Assembly: GCF_001282115.1 (NCBI RefSeq)
Contig: NZ_LJBR01000111.1
Coordinates: forward strand, 1 to 33,738
Direction of reading: 5' to 3'
DNA: 33,738 bases
Source: Streptomyces sp. NRRL B-24085
Lineage (GTDB): Bacteria > Actinomycetota > Actinomycetes > Streptomycetales > Streptomycetaceae
The translations under genes were made by a program, and so were the position numbers. This document shows, one piece after another, positions 1 through 8,809 of this stretch. Numbering within the stretch: position 1 is the first letter of the stretch; each line of letters starts with the position of its first letter. The notes beneath the pieces were generated by a model. The model saw only the letters and a program-made list of their open reading frames with translations, did not search any database and was not told where the DNA came from.

Positions 1-456
1 TCCGGCACCCTCGACGTCCCGGCCATCGCCTCCTTCGCGGTGGCCGGCCGCCTCGCCGCCGAACAGCGCGCGTGGTTCGCCACCGAGATCGGCGCCCTGC
101 GCGACGCCCTGGTCGAAGCGGTCCGTACGGCGGTCCCGGACGCGATCCTCGGCGGCGACCCGGCGCCGGGCGGACGCCTCCCGGCCAACGCCCACTTCAC
201 CTTCCCCGGCTGCGAGGGCGACTCCCTGCTCCTCCTCCTGGACGCGCAGGGCATCGAGTGCTCCACCGGCTCCGCCTGCACCGCGGGCGTCGCCCAGCCC
301 AGCCACGTCCTGCTGGCCACCGGCACCGACCCCGACCTGGCCCGCGGCACCCTGCGCTTCTCCCTCGGCCACACCTCCACCGAGGCGGACGTCGAGGCGG
401 TCGCGAAGGCCATCGGCCCGGTGGTGGAACGCGCCCGCGCGGCGGGGCTGACGTAG
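1..456 (+). CDS. Cysteine desulfurase, C-terminal part (5' truncated by window)
   Basis: Pyridoxal-phosphate enzyme that takes sulfur from cysteine (giving alanine) and holds it as a persulfide for Fe-S cluster assembly and tRNA thiolation. The frame is open from the first base; only the last 151 residues are present, beginning with the GTLDVPAIASFAVA stretch typical of NifS/IscS C-terminal halves. The active-site loop STGSACTAG carries the sulfur-accepting Cys, followed by SHVLLATG and the TLRFSLG strand with TSTEADV, all family hallmarks. The PLP lysine would lie upstream of the window. The sulfur user MnmA lies 1.2 kb downstream on the same strand, which fits a sulfur-relay role. Which subgroup (IscS or SufS-like) cannot be decided from this part. 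Confidence 0.93.
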   Translation, partial: SGTLDVPAIASFAVAGRLAAEQRAWFATEIGALRDALVEAVRTAVPDAILGGDPAPGGRLPANAHFTFPGCEGDSLLLLLDAQGIECSTGSACTAGVAQPSHVLLATGTDPDLARGTLRFSLGHTSTEADVEAVAKAIGPVVERARAAGLT

Positions 457-482
457 CGGCCCCGGCGCAGGACACTCCGGGC

Positions 483-860
483 GTGAACCTCGCATCCCAG
501 GTCCTCGCCCTGCTCGCGGCCCTGACCCACCTCGTGGTCGGCACGCTCGAGCGCTTCTTCTACGACCGCACGGCCGTGCGTGTCTTCCTCACCACGTCCG
601 CCGCCGACGCCCCCGAGGTCACGCTGTGGCGCTCGGGCGTCGCCGTCTACAACCTGCTCCTCGGACTCGGCCTGGTCGCCGGGGTCGTCGCGCTGCACGC
701 CGGCGAACCCACCGCGGGCCGCACGCTGATCCTCTACCTGTGCGCGTCCCTCGTGGCCTCCGCACTCGCCTTCGCCGCGTCCTTCCCGCGGCTGTGGCGC
801 GGCGCCCTGGGCCAGGGAGTGCCGCCGGCCCTGGCGCTGCTGGCCGCCGCCCTCCGCTAG
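483..860 (+). CDS. DUF1304 family small membrane protein
   Basis: A 125-residue membrane protein of unknown biochemical role. It begins LASQVLALLAALTHLVVGTLERFFY, close to the usual DUF1304 pattern of a hydrophobic helix followed by a conserved His and Glu before an aromatic run. About four hydrophobic helices are visible (residues 3-20, 53-70, 78-95 and the C-terminal alanine/leucine stretch). The GTG start lies 26 bp after the desulfurase stop; an in-frame opening further upstream runs inside that gene and is rejected. Its TAG stop shares three bases with the stop of the amidase on the other strand, so the two genes are convergent and overlap by 3 bp. Family membership is from pattern recognition. 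Confidence 0.75.
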   Translation: MNLASQVLALLAALTHLVVGTLERFFYDRTAVRVFLTTSAADAPEVTLWRSGVAVYNLLLGLGLVAGVVALHAGEPTAGRTLILYLCASLVASALAFAASFPRLWRGALGQGVPPALALLAAALR

Positions 861-1549
861 CGTCGCCCGTCTGCTGGCCGCGCCTGCGCGGAGGCGGTGC
901 GTGCCTGCCGCACCAGCCTCATGTACCGGTCCCAGTCCCAGTGTTCGCCCGGGTCGGTGTGGTCCGTCCCCGGCACCTCCACATGGCCGATGACGTGCTC
1001 GCGGTCCACGGGGATGGCGTACCGCGCGCATATCCGGGCCGTGAGCCGGGCCGAGGCCGCGTACATCGCGTCCGTGAAGTCCTCGGGCCGGTCCACGAAA
1101 CCCTCGTGCTCGATGCCCACACTGCGTTCGTTGTAGGCGCGGTTGCCCGCGTGGTACGCCACGTCCAGCTCGCGGATCATCTGCGTGATGTGCCCGTCCT
1201 TGCGGACCACGTAGTGCGCGGCCGCCCCGTGCCCCGGGTCCTGGAACACCTTCACCGCGGAGGCGAAACTGCCCTGGGTGACATGGATGACCACCATGTC
1301 TATGCCGTAGTCGTCGGGCCGGTCCGCACGCCGCCAGTTCGCGTCGGAGGCCGCCACCCACTGCGCGCCGCCGAAGTCGACCGCGCCCTCGACCCGCGGC
1401 TTCTCCACGCCCGGCGCCCGCCACCACAGCCGCGCCAGCTCGTCCCGGGCCAGCACCGCGGAGCCCACGGCGGCCGCCGCCCCGCCGACGATCAGCGCCC
1501 GCCGGCCGATGCGCCGGTCGGCGTCCCTGGAACCCTCTGTCGCCCCCAT
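857..1549 (-). CDS. N-acetylmuramoyl-L-alanine amidase (Amidase_2/PGRP fold), Tat-type signal
   Basis: A 230-residue exported zinc amidase expected to cleave the bond between N-acetylmuramic acid and L-Ala in peptidoglycan. The N-terminus RRIGRRALIVGG followed by an alanine-rich hydrophobic stretch (residues 12-33) looks like a twin-arginine signal. The catalytic domain spans about 60-215: His89 in VVIHVTQG, Tyr113 in AAHYVV, Glu148 in SVGIEHEG, His189 in VIGHVEVPG and Asp199 in HTDPG match the AmpD/PGRP arrangement, with His89, His189 and Asp199 as expected zinc ligands. The frame continues upstream through the antisense of mnmA, but that part lacks coding character, so the ATG 60 bp from the divergent mnmA start is chosen. 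No strong ribosome binding site is visible. Confidence 0.88.
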   Translation of the reverse strand: MGATEGSRDADRRIGRRALIVGGAAAAVGSAVLARDELARLWWRAPGVEKPRVEGAVDFGGAQWVAASDANWRRADRPDDYGIDMVVIHVTQGSFASAVKVFQDPGHGAAAHYVVRKDGHITQMIRELDVAYHAGNRAYNERSVGIEHEGFVDRPEDFTDAMYAASARLTARICARYAIPVDREHVIGHVEVPGTDHTDPGEHWDWDRYMRLVRQARTASAQARPADGRR

Positions 1550-1594
1550 GTGGTCGTCAACGGATACCCGGCGGCCCCGGTTCCCGCGTCCCCG

Positions 1595-1600
1595 TACTCT
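1595..1600 (+). promoter_or_regulatory. Putative -10 box (TACTCT) of mnmA
   Basis: TACTCT fits the TANNNT consensus of Streptomyces HrdB promoters. It ends 9 nt before the mnmA ATG, which would leave an extremely short leader of about 3 nt. No TTGAC-like -35 is clear. Confidence 0.35.
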
Positions 1601-1609
1601 TGAAGGGTT

Positions 1610-2734
1610 ATGACTGACACCACGCAGCGCCCCCTTCGCGTTCTCGCCGCCATGTCCGGAGGAGTGGACTCCGCCGTCGCCGCCGCCCGTGCCGCCGAAG
1701 CCGGCCACGACGTGACCGGCGTCCACCTTGCGCTCTCCGCGAACCCGCAATCGTTCCGCACGGGCGCGCGTGGCTGTTGCACCATCGAGGACTCCCGCGA
1801 CGCCCGCCGCGCCGCCGACGTCATCGGCATCCCGTTCTACGTCTGGGACCTCGCCGACCGCTTCCGCGAGGACGTCGTCGAGGACTTCGTCGCCGAGTAC
1901 GAGGCCGGCCGCACCCCCAACCCCTGCCTGCGCTGCAACGAGAAGATCAAGTTCGCCGCGCTGCTCGACAAGGCGCTGGCGCTGGGCTTCGACGCGGTGT
2001 GCACGGGCCACTACGCGAAGGTCGTCACCCTCGCGGACGGCTCCCGCGAACTGCACCGCGCCTCCGACATGGCCAAGGACCAGTCGTACGTCCTCGGCGT
2101 CCTGGACGAGAAGCAGCTGGCGCACGCCCTGTTCCCGCTCGGCGACACCGTCACCACCAAGGACGAGATCCGCGCCGAGGCCGAGCGCCGCGGCCTCGCG
2201 GTCGCCAAGAAGCCCGACTCGCACGACATCTGCTTCATCGCCGACGGCGACACCCAGGGCTTCCTCGCCTCCCGCCTCGGCAAGGCGGAGGGCGACATCG
2301 TCGACGAGTCCGGCGCCAAGGTCGGCACCCACGAGGGCGCGTACGGCTTCACGATCGGCCAGCGCAAGGGGCTGCGCATCGGCACCCCCGCCGCCGACGG
2401 CAAGCCGCGCTACGTCCTCGACATCTCCCCGGTGAACAACACGGTGACGGTCGGCCCGGCCGCCGCCCTGGACGTGACCGCCCTGAGCGCGATCAAGCCC
2501 CGCTGGTGCGGCGCGGCCCCGACCGGCCCCGGCACCTACACGGCCCAGCTCCGCGCCCACGGCGGCGAGACCGAGGTGACGGCGGAGCTGGTGGACGGCT
2601 CCCTGGAGGTCCGCTTCACGGAGCCGGTCCGCGGGGTCGCCCCGGGCCAGGCGATCGTCCTGTACGACGGCACCCGCGTGGTGGGCTCGGCGACGATCGC
2701 GTCGACGGTACGGGCGACGGCGGGCGTGGCCTGA
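1610..2734 (+). CDS. mnmA: tRNA-specific 2-thiouridylase MnmA
   Basis: ATP-dependent cytoplasmic enzyme that thiolates position 2 of U34 in tRNAs for Lys, Glu and Gln, using persulfide sulfur from a cysteine desulfurase. At 374 residues it has normal family length. The PP-loop SGGVDS lies at residues 16-21. The first catalytic Cys is Cys106 in [12 protein letters not shown] (Cys106/Cys109 forming CxxC). The second is Cys208 in DSHDICFI, and FTIGQRKGL follows in the central domain. The C-terminal beta-barrel ends with [16 protein letters not shown]. The GCC pair at residues 55-57 is common in actinobacterial members. A desulfurase gene lies upstream on the same strand, though two genes intervene. 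Transcription is divergent from the amidase. Confidence 0.97.
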   Translation: MTDTTQRPLRVLAAMSGGVDSAVAAARAAEAGHDVTGVHLALSANPQSFRTGARGCCTIEDSRDARRAADVIGIPFYVWDLADRFREDVVEDFVAEYEAGRTPNPCLRCNEKIKFAALLDKALALGFDAVCTGHYAKVVTLADGSRELHRASDMAKDQSYVLGVLDEKQLAHALFPLGDTVTTKDEIRAEAERRGLAVAKKPDSHDICFIADGDTQGFLASRLGKAEGDIVDESGAKVGTHEGAYGFTIGQRKGLRIGTPAADGKPRYVLDISPVNNTVTVGPAAALDVTALSAIKPRWCGAAPTGPGTYTAQLRAHGGETEVTAELVDGSLEVRFTEPVRGVAPGQAIVLYDGTRVVGSATIASTVRATAGVA

Positions 2735-2803
2735 CGCTCCGCCAGGTGCGTGCCGGCGGCCGGAGGCCCCGGCACACGCGTCCGCCGTCGGTTTCGGGGG
2801 CGT

Positions 2804-2821
2804 CGGCACGTGCCCGTGCCG
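2804..2821. terminator. Hairpin between convergent mnmA and hydrolase genes
   Basis: Perfect 7-bp inverted repeat CGGCACG-TGCC-CGTGCCG with a 4-nt loop, preceded by a second 7-bp repeat (GTGCCGG at 2750-2756 and CCGGCAC at 2769-2775). There is no T tract, which is normal for Streptomyces. It can serve both converging genes. Confidence 0.6.
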
Positions 2822-2828
2822 GCGCGTC

Positions 2829-3611
2829 TCACTCGACGAAGAACTCCGCCAGGACCGGTGCCAGGGCCGTCGGGTCGACCATGTGGGTCTGGCCCTCCAG
2901 GACGCGGTACGTGCCCCTCGGGACCGTTTCCGCGACCGTCCTGGTGGCCTCGCGCATCCACTCGGGGCTCGCTCCGCCCGCGACGGCCAGCACCGGCACG
3001 GTGACCGACGCCAGCCGGTCCCGGGGGACCAGACCGCCCGCCATGACCGCGTTGTCGTAGGCGAGCGTCGGGGCGACCGCCTCCATACCGGGCCACATGG
3101 GGGACTGGCGGGCGCCCCGGATCATCTCCTCGCCCATGCCGGTGAGCCGCAGGAACAGCTCCACCGCGTCCCCGTTCCGGCCCTCCGAGAGCGCGGCTTC
3201 GAGGTTCCGGGTGTACGCGGCGTTCCCCTCCGCACCGCCCTCCAGGAAGTCCGCGTACGGCGTCTCGTACACGGCGACCCGGCGCACCGGCAGCCCGCTC
3301 GCCGCGGCCTCCAGGACCAGCGCGCCGCCCGAGGAGATCCCGCACAGGCTCGCCTCGCCCCCCGCCGCCTCGATCAGCGCGGCGAGGTCCTCGACCTCAC
3401 GGGCCACCGCGTAGGGGGCCGTGTCCCCGCTCTGGCCGCGGCCCCGGCGGTCGTGGACGAGGACGTCGAACCGTTCGGACAGCGGCACGGCCAGCGGCGC
3501 GACCGTGCCGCCCGTGGACATCGCGCCGCTGACCAGGATGACCGCCGGGCCCTGCCCGGTGCGGGTGTACGCGATCGGTGTGCCGTCGCGCGAGAGGGTC
3601 TTCTTCTCCAT
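2829..3611 (-). CDS. Alpha/beta hydrolase
   Basis: A 260-residue soluble hydrolase of the alpha/beta fold; the substrate cannot be told from sequence. The oxyanion region is VILVSGAMSTGG (24-35), and VLVHDRRGRGQS (50-61) is the usual strand-4 turn. The nucleophile elbow is GISSG with Ser93 as nucleophile, and the catalytic His is His243 in GQTHMVD. The acid residue is less clear: the strand-6 loop reads AGGASPEW, where many relatives have Asp, so Glu217 or another residue may take the role. It lies 37 bp downstream of the DUF427 gene on the same strand and is probably co-transcribed with it. Confidence 0.88.
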   Translation of the reverse strand: MEKKTLSRDGTPIAYTRTGQGPAVILVSGAMSTGGTVAPLAVPLSERFDVLVHDRRGRGQSGDTAPYAVAREVEDLAALIEAAGGEASLCGISSGGALVLEAAASGLPVRRVAVYETPYADFLEGGAEGNAAYTRNLEAALSEGRNGDAVELFLRLTGMGEEMIRGARQSPMWPGMEAVAPTLAYDNAVMAGGLVPRDRLASVTVPVLAVAGGASPEWMREATRTVAETVPRGTYRVLEGQTHMVDPTALAPVLAEFFVE

Positions 3612-3648
3612 GCCTGAGGAGACTGCCGTACGGCGGCGGACTCATCGG

Positions 3649-3972
3649 TCAGGACACGTCGACCTCGTAGAAGCAGAGGTGGTCCTTGATCTCGGCGACG
3701 GCGGGTTTCGGTTCGGGATAGGACCACACCAGGTCCGGCGCGTCCGGCAGCGACCAGTAGGACGCGGGGCCCTTGAACGGGCAGTAGGTGTGGGTGTCGG
3801 AGGGGGTCAGCAGGTCGAGCCGCACGTCCTCGGCGGGGAGGTAGTACCGCGGGGGACAACCCGTCTCGCGCAGCACGAGGGGCCGTTCGCTCTCCGCCAG
3901 GACCTGGTCGCCGTGCACCACGCGCACGTGCTGGTCGACTTGCTCGATGGTGATCGTGTGTCCTTCGGCCAT
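3649..3972 (-). CDS. DUF427 domain protein
   Basis: A 107-residue protein recognised as DUF427 by its CPFKGPASYW block (residues 64-73) and the preceding PPRYYLPAEDVR. The family is common in actinobacteria and fungi, and its biochemical role is not settled. The whole length is one small beta-rich domain with no signal peptide or membrane segment. The gene starts 50 bp from the divergent LOG gene, so the two promoters share this short spacer. The alpha/beta hydrolase follows 37 bp downstream. Confidence 0.88.
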   Translation of the reverse strand: MAEGHTITIEQVDQHVRVVHGDQVLAESERPLVLRETGCPPRYYLPAEDVRLDLLTPSDTHTYCPFKGPASYWSLPDAPDLVWSYPEPKPAVAEIKDHLCFYEVDVS

Positions 3973-4010
3973 ACCTGAAGAGCGCTCGCGGGCCCCCGGT
4001 TCTTCCCGCG

Positions 4011-4016
4011 TACGGT
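4011..4016 (+). promoter_or_regulatory. Putative -10 box (TACGGT) for a leaderless LOG-family transcript
   Basis: TACGGT matches TANNNT and ends exactly 6 nt before the ATG at 4023, which would place the transcription start on the A of the ATG. No Shine-Dalgarno sequence lies upstream. No convincing -35 is seen. Confidence 0.5.
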
Positions 4017-4022
4017 GACCTC

Positions 4023-4562
4023 ATGCGAATCTGCGTCTTCCTCTCCGCCGCCGACCTCGACGACCGTTACACGCGCCCCGCGCGGGAGTTCGCGGAACTG
4101 CTGGGCAAGGGCGGCCACACCCTCGTGTGGGGCGGCTCGGACGTGGGGCTGATGAAGGTCGTCGCGGACGGGGTCCAGGAGGCGGGCGGACGGCTGGCCG
4201 GGGTCTCCGTGGAGTTCCTGTCCGCCAAGGTCCGTCCGGGCGTGGACGAGATGGTGATCACCAAGGACCTCGCCGAACGCAAGAGGCTGCTCCTGGAGAA
4301 GGCCGACGCCGTGGTGATCATGGTGGGCGGCACCGGCACCCTCGACGAGGCGACCGAGATCCTGGAGCTGAAGAAGCACGGGCACACGGAGAAGCCCGTC
4401 GTCCTGCTGAACACGGCGGGCTTCTACGACGGGCTGAAGGAGCAGTTCCGGCGCATGGAGGACGAGGGCTTCCTGCCCCGCCCGCTCGCCGACCTGGTGT
4501 TCTTCGCGGAGGAGCCGGTGGGGGCGCTGGCGTACCTGGAGGAGTCGCTCGGTACCCGGTGA
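4023..4562 (+). CDS. LOG family protein (putative nucleoside 5'-monophosphate phosphoribohydrolase)
   Basis: A 179-residue Rossmann-like protein of the LOG (Lonely Guy) family, whose best-known members release the base from cytokinin riboside monophosphates or act as AMP nucleosidases. Visible blocks are WGGSDVGLMKVVADGVQEAGG (residues 36-56), the RK pair in AERKRLLLEKADAVV (84-98, Arg86/Lys87) and GGTGTLDE (102-109) ending in the conserved Glu109. The usual PGGxGTxxE proline is Val101 here. Start ATG is supported by the TACGGT box placed for leaderless transcription. The SDR gene starts 23 bp after the stop. The true substrate is unknown. Confidence 0.88.
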   Translation: MRICVFLSAADLDDRYTRPAREFAELLGKGGHTLVWGGSDVGLMKVVADGVQEAGGRLAGVSVEFLSAKVRPGVDEMVITKDLAERKRLLLEKADAVVIMVGGTGTLDEATEILELKKHGHTEKPVVLLNTAGFYDGLKEQFRRMEDEGFLPRPLADLVFFAEEPVGALAYLEESLGTR

Positions 4563-4585
4563 CGCCGTGATGCGAGCATGGCGGC

Positions 4586-5275
4586 ATGGCTACACATGTG
4601 ATCACCGGAGCGGGCTCCGGCATCGGCGCGGCGGTGGCCCGGCGGCTGCACGCGCGCGGGGACGAACTCGTGCTGCACGCGCGTGACGCGGGCCGTGCGA
4701 AGGAGCTGGCGGCGCAGTTCACCGGCGCGCGGACCCTGGTCGGGGACCTGGCCGACCCCGACAAGCTGAGCTGGGCCTTCTCGCACCAGACGCTGCCCGA
4801 CCGGGTGGACTCCCTGCTGCACGTCGCGGGCGTGGTCGACCTCGGCCCGGTCGGCGACCTGACCCCGAAGTCCTGGCGTCACCAGCTGAACGTCAACCTG
4901 ATCGCCCCGGCCGAGCTGACCCGTCACTTCCTGCCCCAACTGCGGGCGGCGCGCGGCCAGGTGGTGTTCGTGAACTCGGGCGCGGGCCTCGCCGCCCACG
5001 CCGACTGGTCCGCGTACGCGGCCTCCAAGCACGGTCTGAAGGCCCTGGCGGACTCCCTGCGCCACGAGGAGCACGGCAACGGCGTGCGCGTCACCTCGGT
5101 CTACCCCGGCCGCACGGCCAGCCCCATGCAGGCCAAGGTCCACCAGCAGGAGGGCAAGGACTACGACCCCGCGCGGTGGATCGACCCCGAGTCGGTGGCC
5201 ACGGCGATCCTGACGGCGCTCGACCTGCCGAGGGACGCGGAGATCAACGACCTGACGGTCCGCCCGGGCCACTGA
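4586..5275 (+). CDS. Short-chain dehydrogenase/reductase (SDR)
   Basis: A 229-residue classical SDR that should use NADP(H) or NAD(H) on an unknown alcohol or carbonyl. The cofactor motif TGAGSGIG is at residues 7-14, GDLAD at 53-57 contacts the adenine, HVAG at 79-82 stands for the usual NNAG, Asn104 lies in NVNLIAP, and the catalytic triad is Ser131, Tyr144 and Lys148 (YAASK). The PGRTASPM segment after strand 6 is typical. It follows the LOG gene by 23 bp. A weak GAGCAT box lies 6 nt before the ATG, so it may also have its own leaderless start. Confidence 0.93.
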   Translation: MATHVITGAGSGIGAAVARRLHARGDELVLHARDAGRAKELAAQFTGARTLVGDLADPDKLSWAFSHQTLPDRVDSLLHVAGVVDLGPVGDLTPKSWRHQLNVNLIAPAELTRHFLPQLRAARGQVVFVNSGAGLAAHADWSAYAASKHGLKALADSLRHEEHGNGVRVTSVYPGRTASPMQAKVHQQEGKDYDPARWIDPESVATAILTALDLPRDAEINDLTVRPGH

Positions 5276-5314
5276 CGGCCAGGTGGGGGCGAGAACCGTC
5301 GGCGCGCGCCTACG

Positions 5315-5320
5315 TAGGCT
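5315..5320 (+). promoter_or_regulatory. Putative -10 box (TAGGCT) for a leaderless methionine-synthase/ligA transcript
   Basis: TAGGCT ends exactly 6 nt before the GTG start at 5327, the spacing expected when transcription starts on the start codon. There is no ribosome binding site upstream of the GTG. Confidence 0.5.
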
Positions 5321-5326
5321 TCGTAC

Positions 5327-6328
5327 GTGACCGCAGACTTCACCTTCGCCCCCGCCACCGGCATCGGCTCCCTCCCCGGCGGTGACGCCCGGGAGGCCGC
5401 CAGGACCGCCACCGGCTCCTTCGAGGACTTCCCCTTCCTGCCCGAACTGCCCGCCCGCGGTCCCGGCGCCGACATGATCGGCCGGACCGCCGGGATGCTC
5501 GTCGAGCTGTACGCGCGCGTGGAGCCCAGCGGCTGGCGGATCGGGGACCGGCCGGGCCGCGACACCAAGCGGGCGCGGTCCTGGCTGGGGGAGGACCTCG
5601 ACGCCCTGGAGGAGTTCACCCAGGGGTACGAGGGGCAGCTGAAGGTGCAGGCCGTCGGGCCGTGGACGCTCGCCGCCGCGCTGGAGCTGCGGAACGGCGA
5701 GGTCGCCCTCTCCGACGCCGGTGCCTGCCGGGACCTCACCGCCTCGCTCGCCGAGGGACTGCGACTGCACCTGGAGGAGGTCCGCAAGCGGGTCCCCGGC
5801 GCGCGGATCGTGCTCCAGCTCGACGAGCCCTCCCTCATCGCCGTACTGCGGGGGCAGGTGCGGTCCGCCAGCGGGTACCGGACCCACCGGGCCGTGGACC
5901 GGCAGGTCGTGGAGGCCGCACTGCGCGATGTCGTCGGGGTTCACGGGGACGGCCCCGTCGTGGTCCACTCGTGCGCACCGGACGTCCCCTTCGCCCTGTT
6001 GCGGAGGGCGGGCGCGGCGGCGATCTCCTTCGACTTCTCGCTCCTCACCGAGCGTGACGACGACGCGATCGGGGAGGCGGTGGAAGGCGGCACGAGGCTC
6101 TTCGCCGGTGTCGTACCGGGCACGGACACGGCATTGTCAGACCCTGCCGGTAGCGTCATGGGTGTCAGGACGTTGTGGCGCAGGTTGGGGCTGCATCCGG
6201 GACTTCTCGCGGAGGCGGTCACGGTCACCCCGTCGTGCGGACTCGCCGGGGCCTCCCCGGAGTACGCGCGCAGGGCCCTCGCCCACTGCGTCCAGGCGGC
6301 GAGATCCCTCGCGGACAACCCAGAGTAA
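5327..6328 (+). CDS. Stand-alone cobalamin-independent methionine synthase catalytic domain (MetE C-terminal type)
   Basis: A 333-residue protein matching only the C-terminal catalytic barrel of MetE, which moves a methyl group to homocysteine (full MetE is about 750 residues). It opens with the typical GIGSLPGGDAREAA (residues 12-25). LDEPSL (165-170), the zinc-site VVHSCAP (His214, Cys216) and TPSCGLAG (Cys304) preserve the thiol-binding zinc ligands. The N-terminal folate-binding half is missing, so the methyl donor is uncertain. The GTG is chosen for the -10 box placed for leaderless start. ligA follows after 15 bp with its own ribosome binding site, so the two are an operon. Confidence 0.85.
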   Translation: MTADFTFAPATGIGSLPGGDAREAARTATGSFEDFPFLPELPARGPGADMIGRTAGMLVELYARVEPSGWRIGDRPGRDTKRARSWLGEDLDALEEFTQGYEGQLKVQAVGPWTLAAALELRNGEVALSDAGACRDLTASLAEGLRLHLEEVRKRVPGARIVLQLDEPSLIAVLRGQVRSASGYRTHRAVDRQVVEAALRDVVGVHGDGPVVVHSCAPDVPFALLRRAGAAAISFDFSLLTERDDDAIGEAVEGGTRLFAGVVPGTDTALSDPAGSVMGVRTLWRRLGLHPGLLAEAVTVTPSCGLAGASPEYARRALAHCVQAARSLADNPE

Positions 6329-8536
<2,208 letters not shown>

Positions 8537-8554
8537 CGACGAGCCGCGGTTGAA

Positions 8555-8594
8555 GGCCACCCGATCGGCGCATACCAGATGCATACGGGTGGCC
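8555..8594 (+). terminator. Hairpin downstream of ligA
   Basis: Perfect 9-bp inverted repeat GGCCACCCG / CGGGTGGCC enclosing 22 nt that contain a small inner stem (GCAT/ATGC). It starts 18 nt after the ligA stop and has no T run. Terminator is the simplest reading. Confidence 0.55.
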
Positions 8595-8605
8595 GGGGCG
8601 CATTC

Positions 8606-8630
8606 GGGCAACCGTCGGCGACCGTTGCCC
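8606..8630. promoter_or_regulatory. 25-nt palindrome upstream of rmdB
   Basis: GGGCAAC-C-GTC-GGC-GAC-C-GTTGCCC is symmetrical along its whole length: a 7-bp outer arm, a C/C mismatch and a 3-bp inner arm. Its right arm ends in TTGCCC, which could be the -35 hexamer of an rmdB promoter. It could be an operator, or a second terminator hairpin after ligA. Confidence 0.4.
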
Positions 8631-8655
8631 GTGGAAGCCTTCTGCGGCCTACTGT
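8625..8655 (+). promoter_or_regulatory. Possible rmdB promoter (TTGCCC-19-TACTGT)
   Basis: TTGCCC (8625-8630) and TACTGT (8650-8655) are separated by 19 bp, one or two more than ideal. The rest of the 273-bp gap between ligA and rmdB shows only the two hairpins described. Start about 8662, leaving a leader of roughly 150 nt. Confidence 0.3.
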
Positions 8656-8809
8656 TGAGATGTGCGCCTGCCGTGCCCAGCCGCGGTCGGGGCATTCCCT
8701 TGCTCCTGATGAGCAGGGGGAAGGGTTTTCCAACGCGGCGCCGCCGAGAGTTCTTGTCGGGCGAATGAGCCGCGTGGCGTGGGCACCGCCGGCTGTGAGA
8801 GGGACGGGA

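Noticed and set aside
1550..2809. Upstream extension of the amidase frame across mnmA
   Set aside because: Lies antisense to a clear MnmA and shows no family motifs; the amidase has a proper ATG and signal sequence at 1549.
8579..8809. N-terminal extension of RmdB from 8579
   Set aside because: It runs through the ligA downstream hairpins and the probable promoter; no ribosome binding site, unlike the ATG at 8810.
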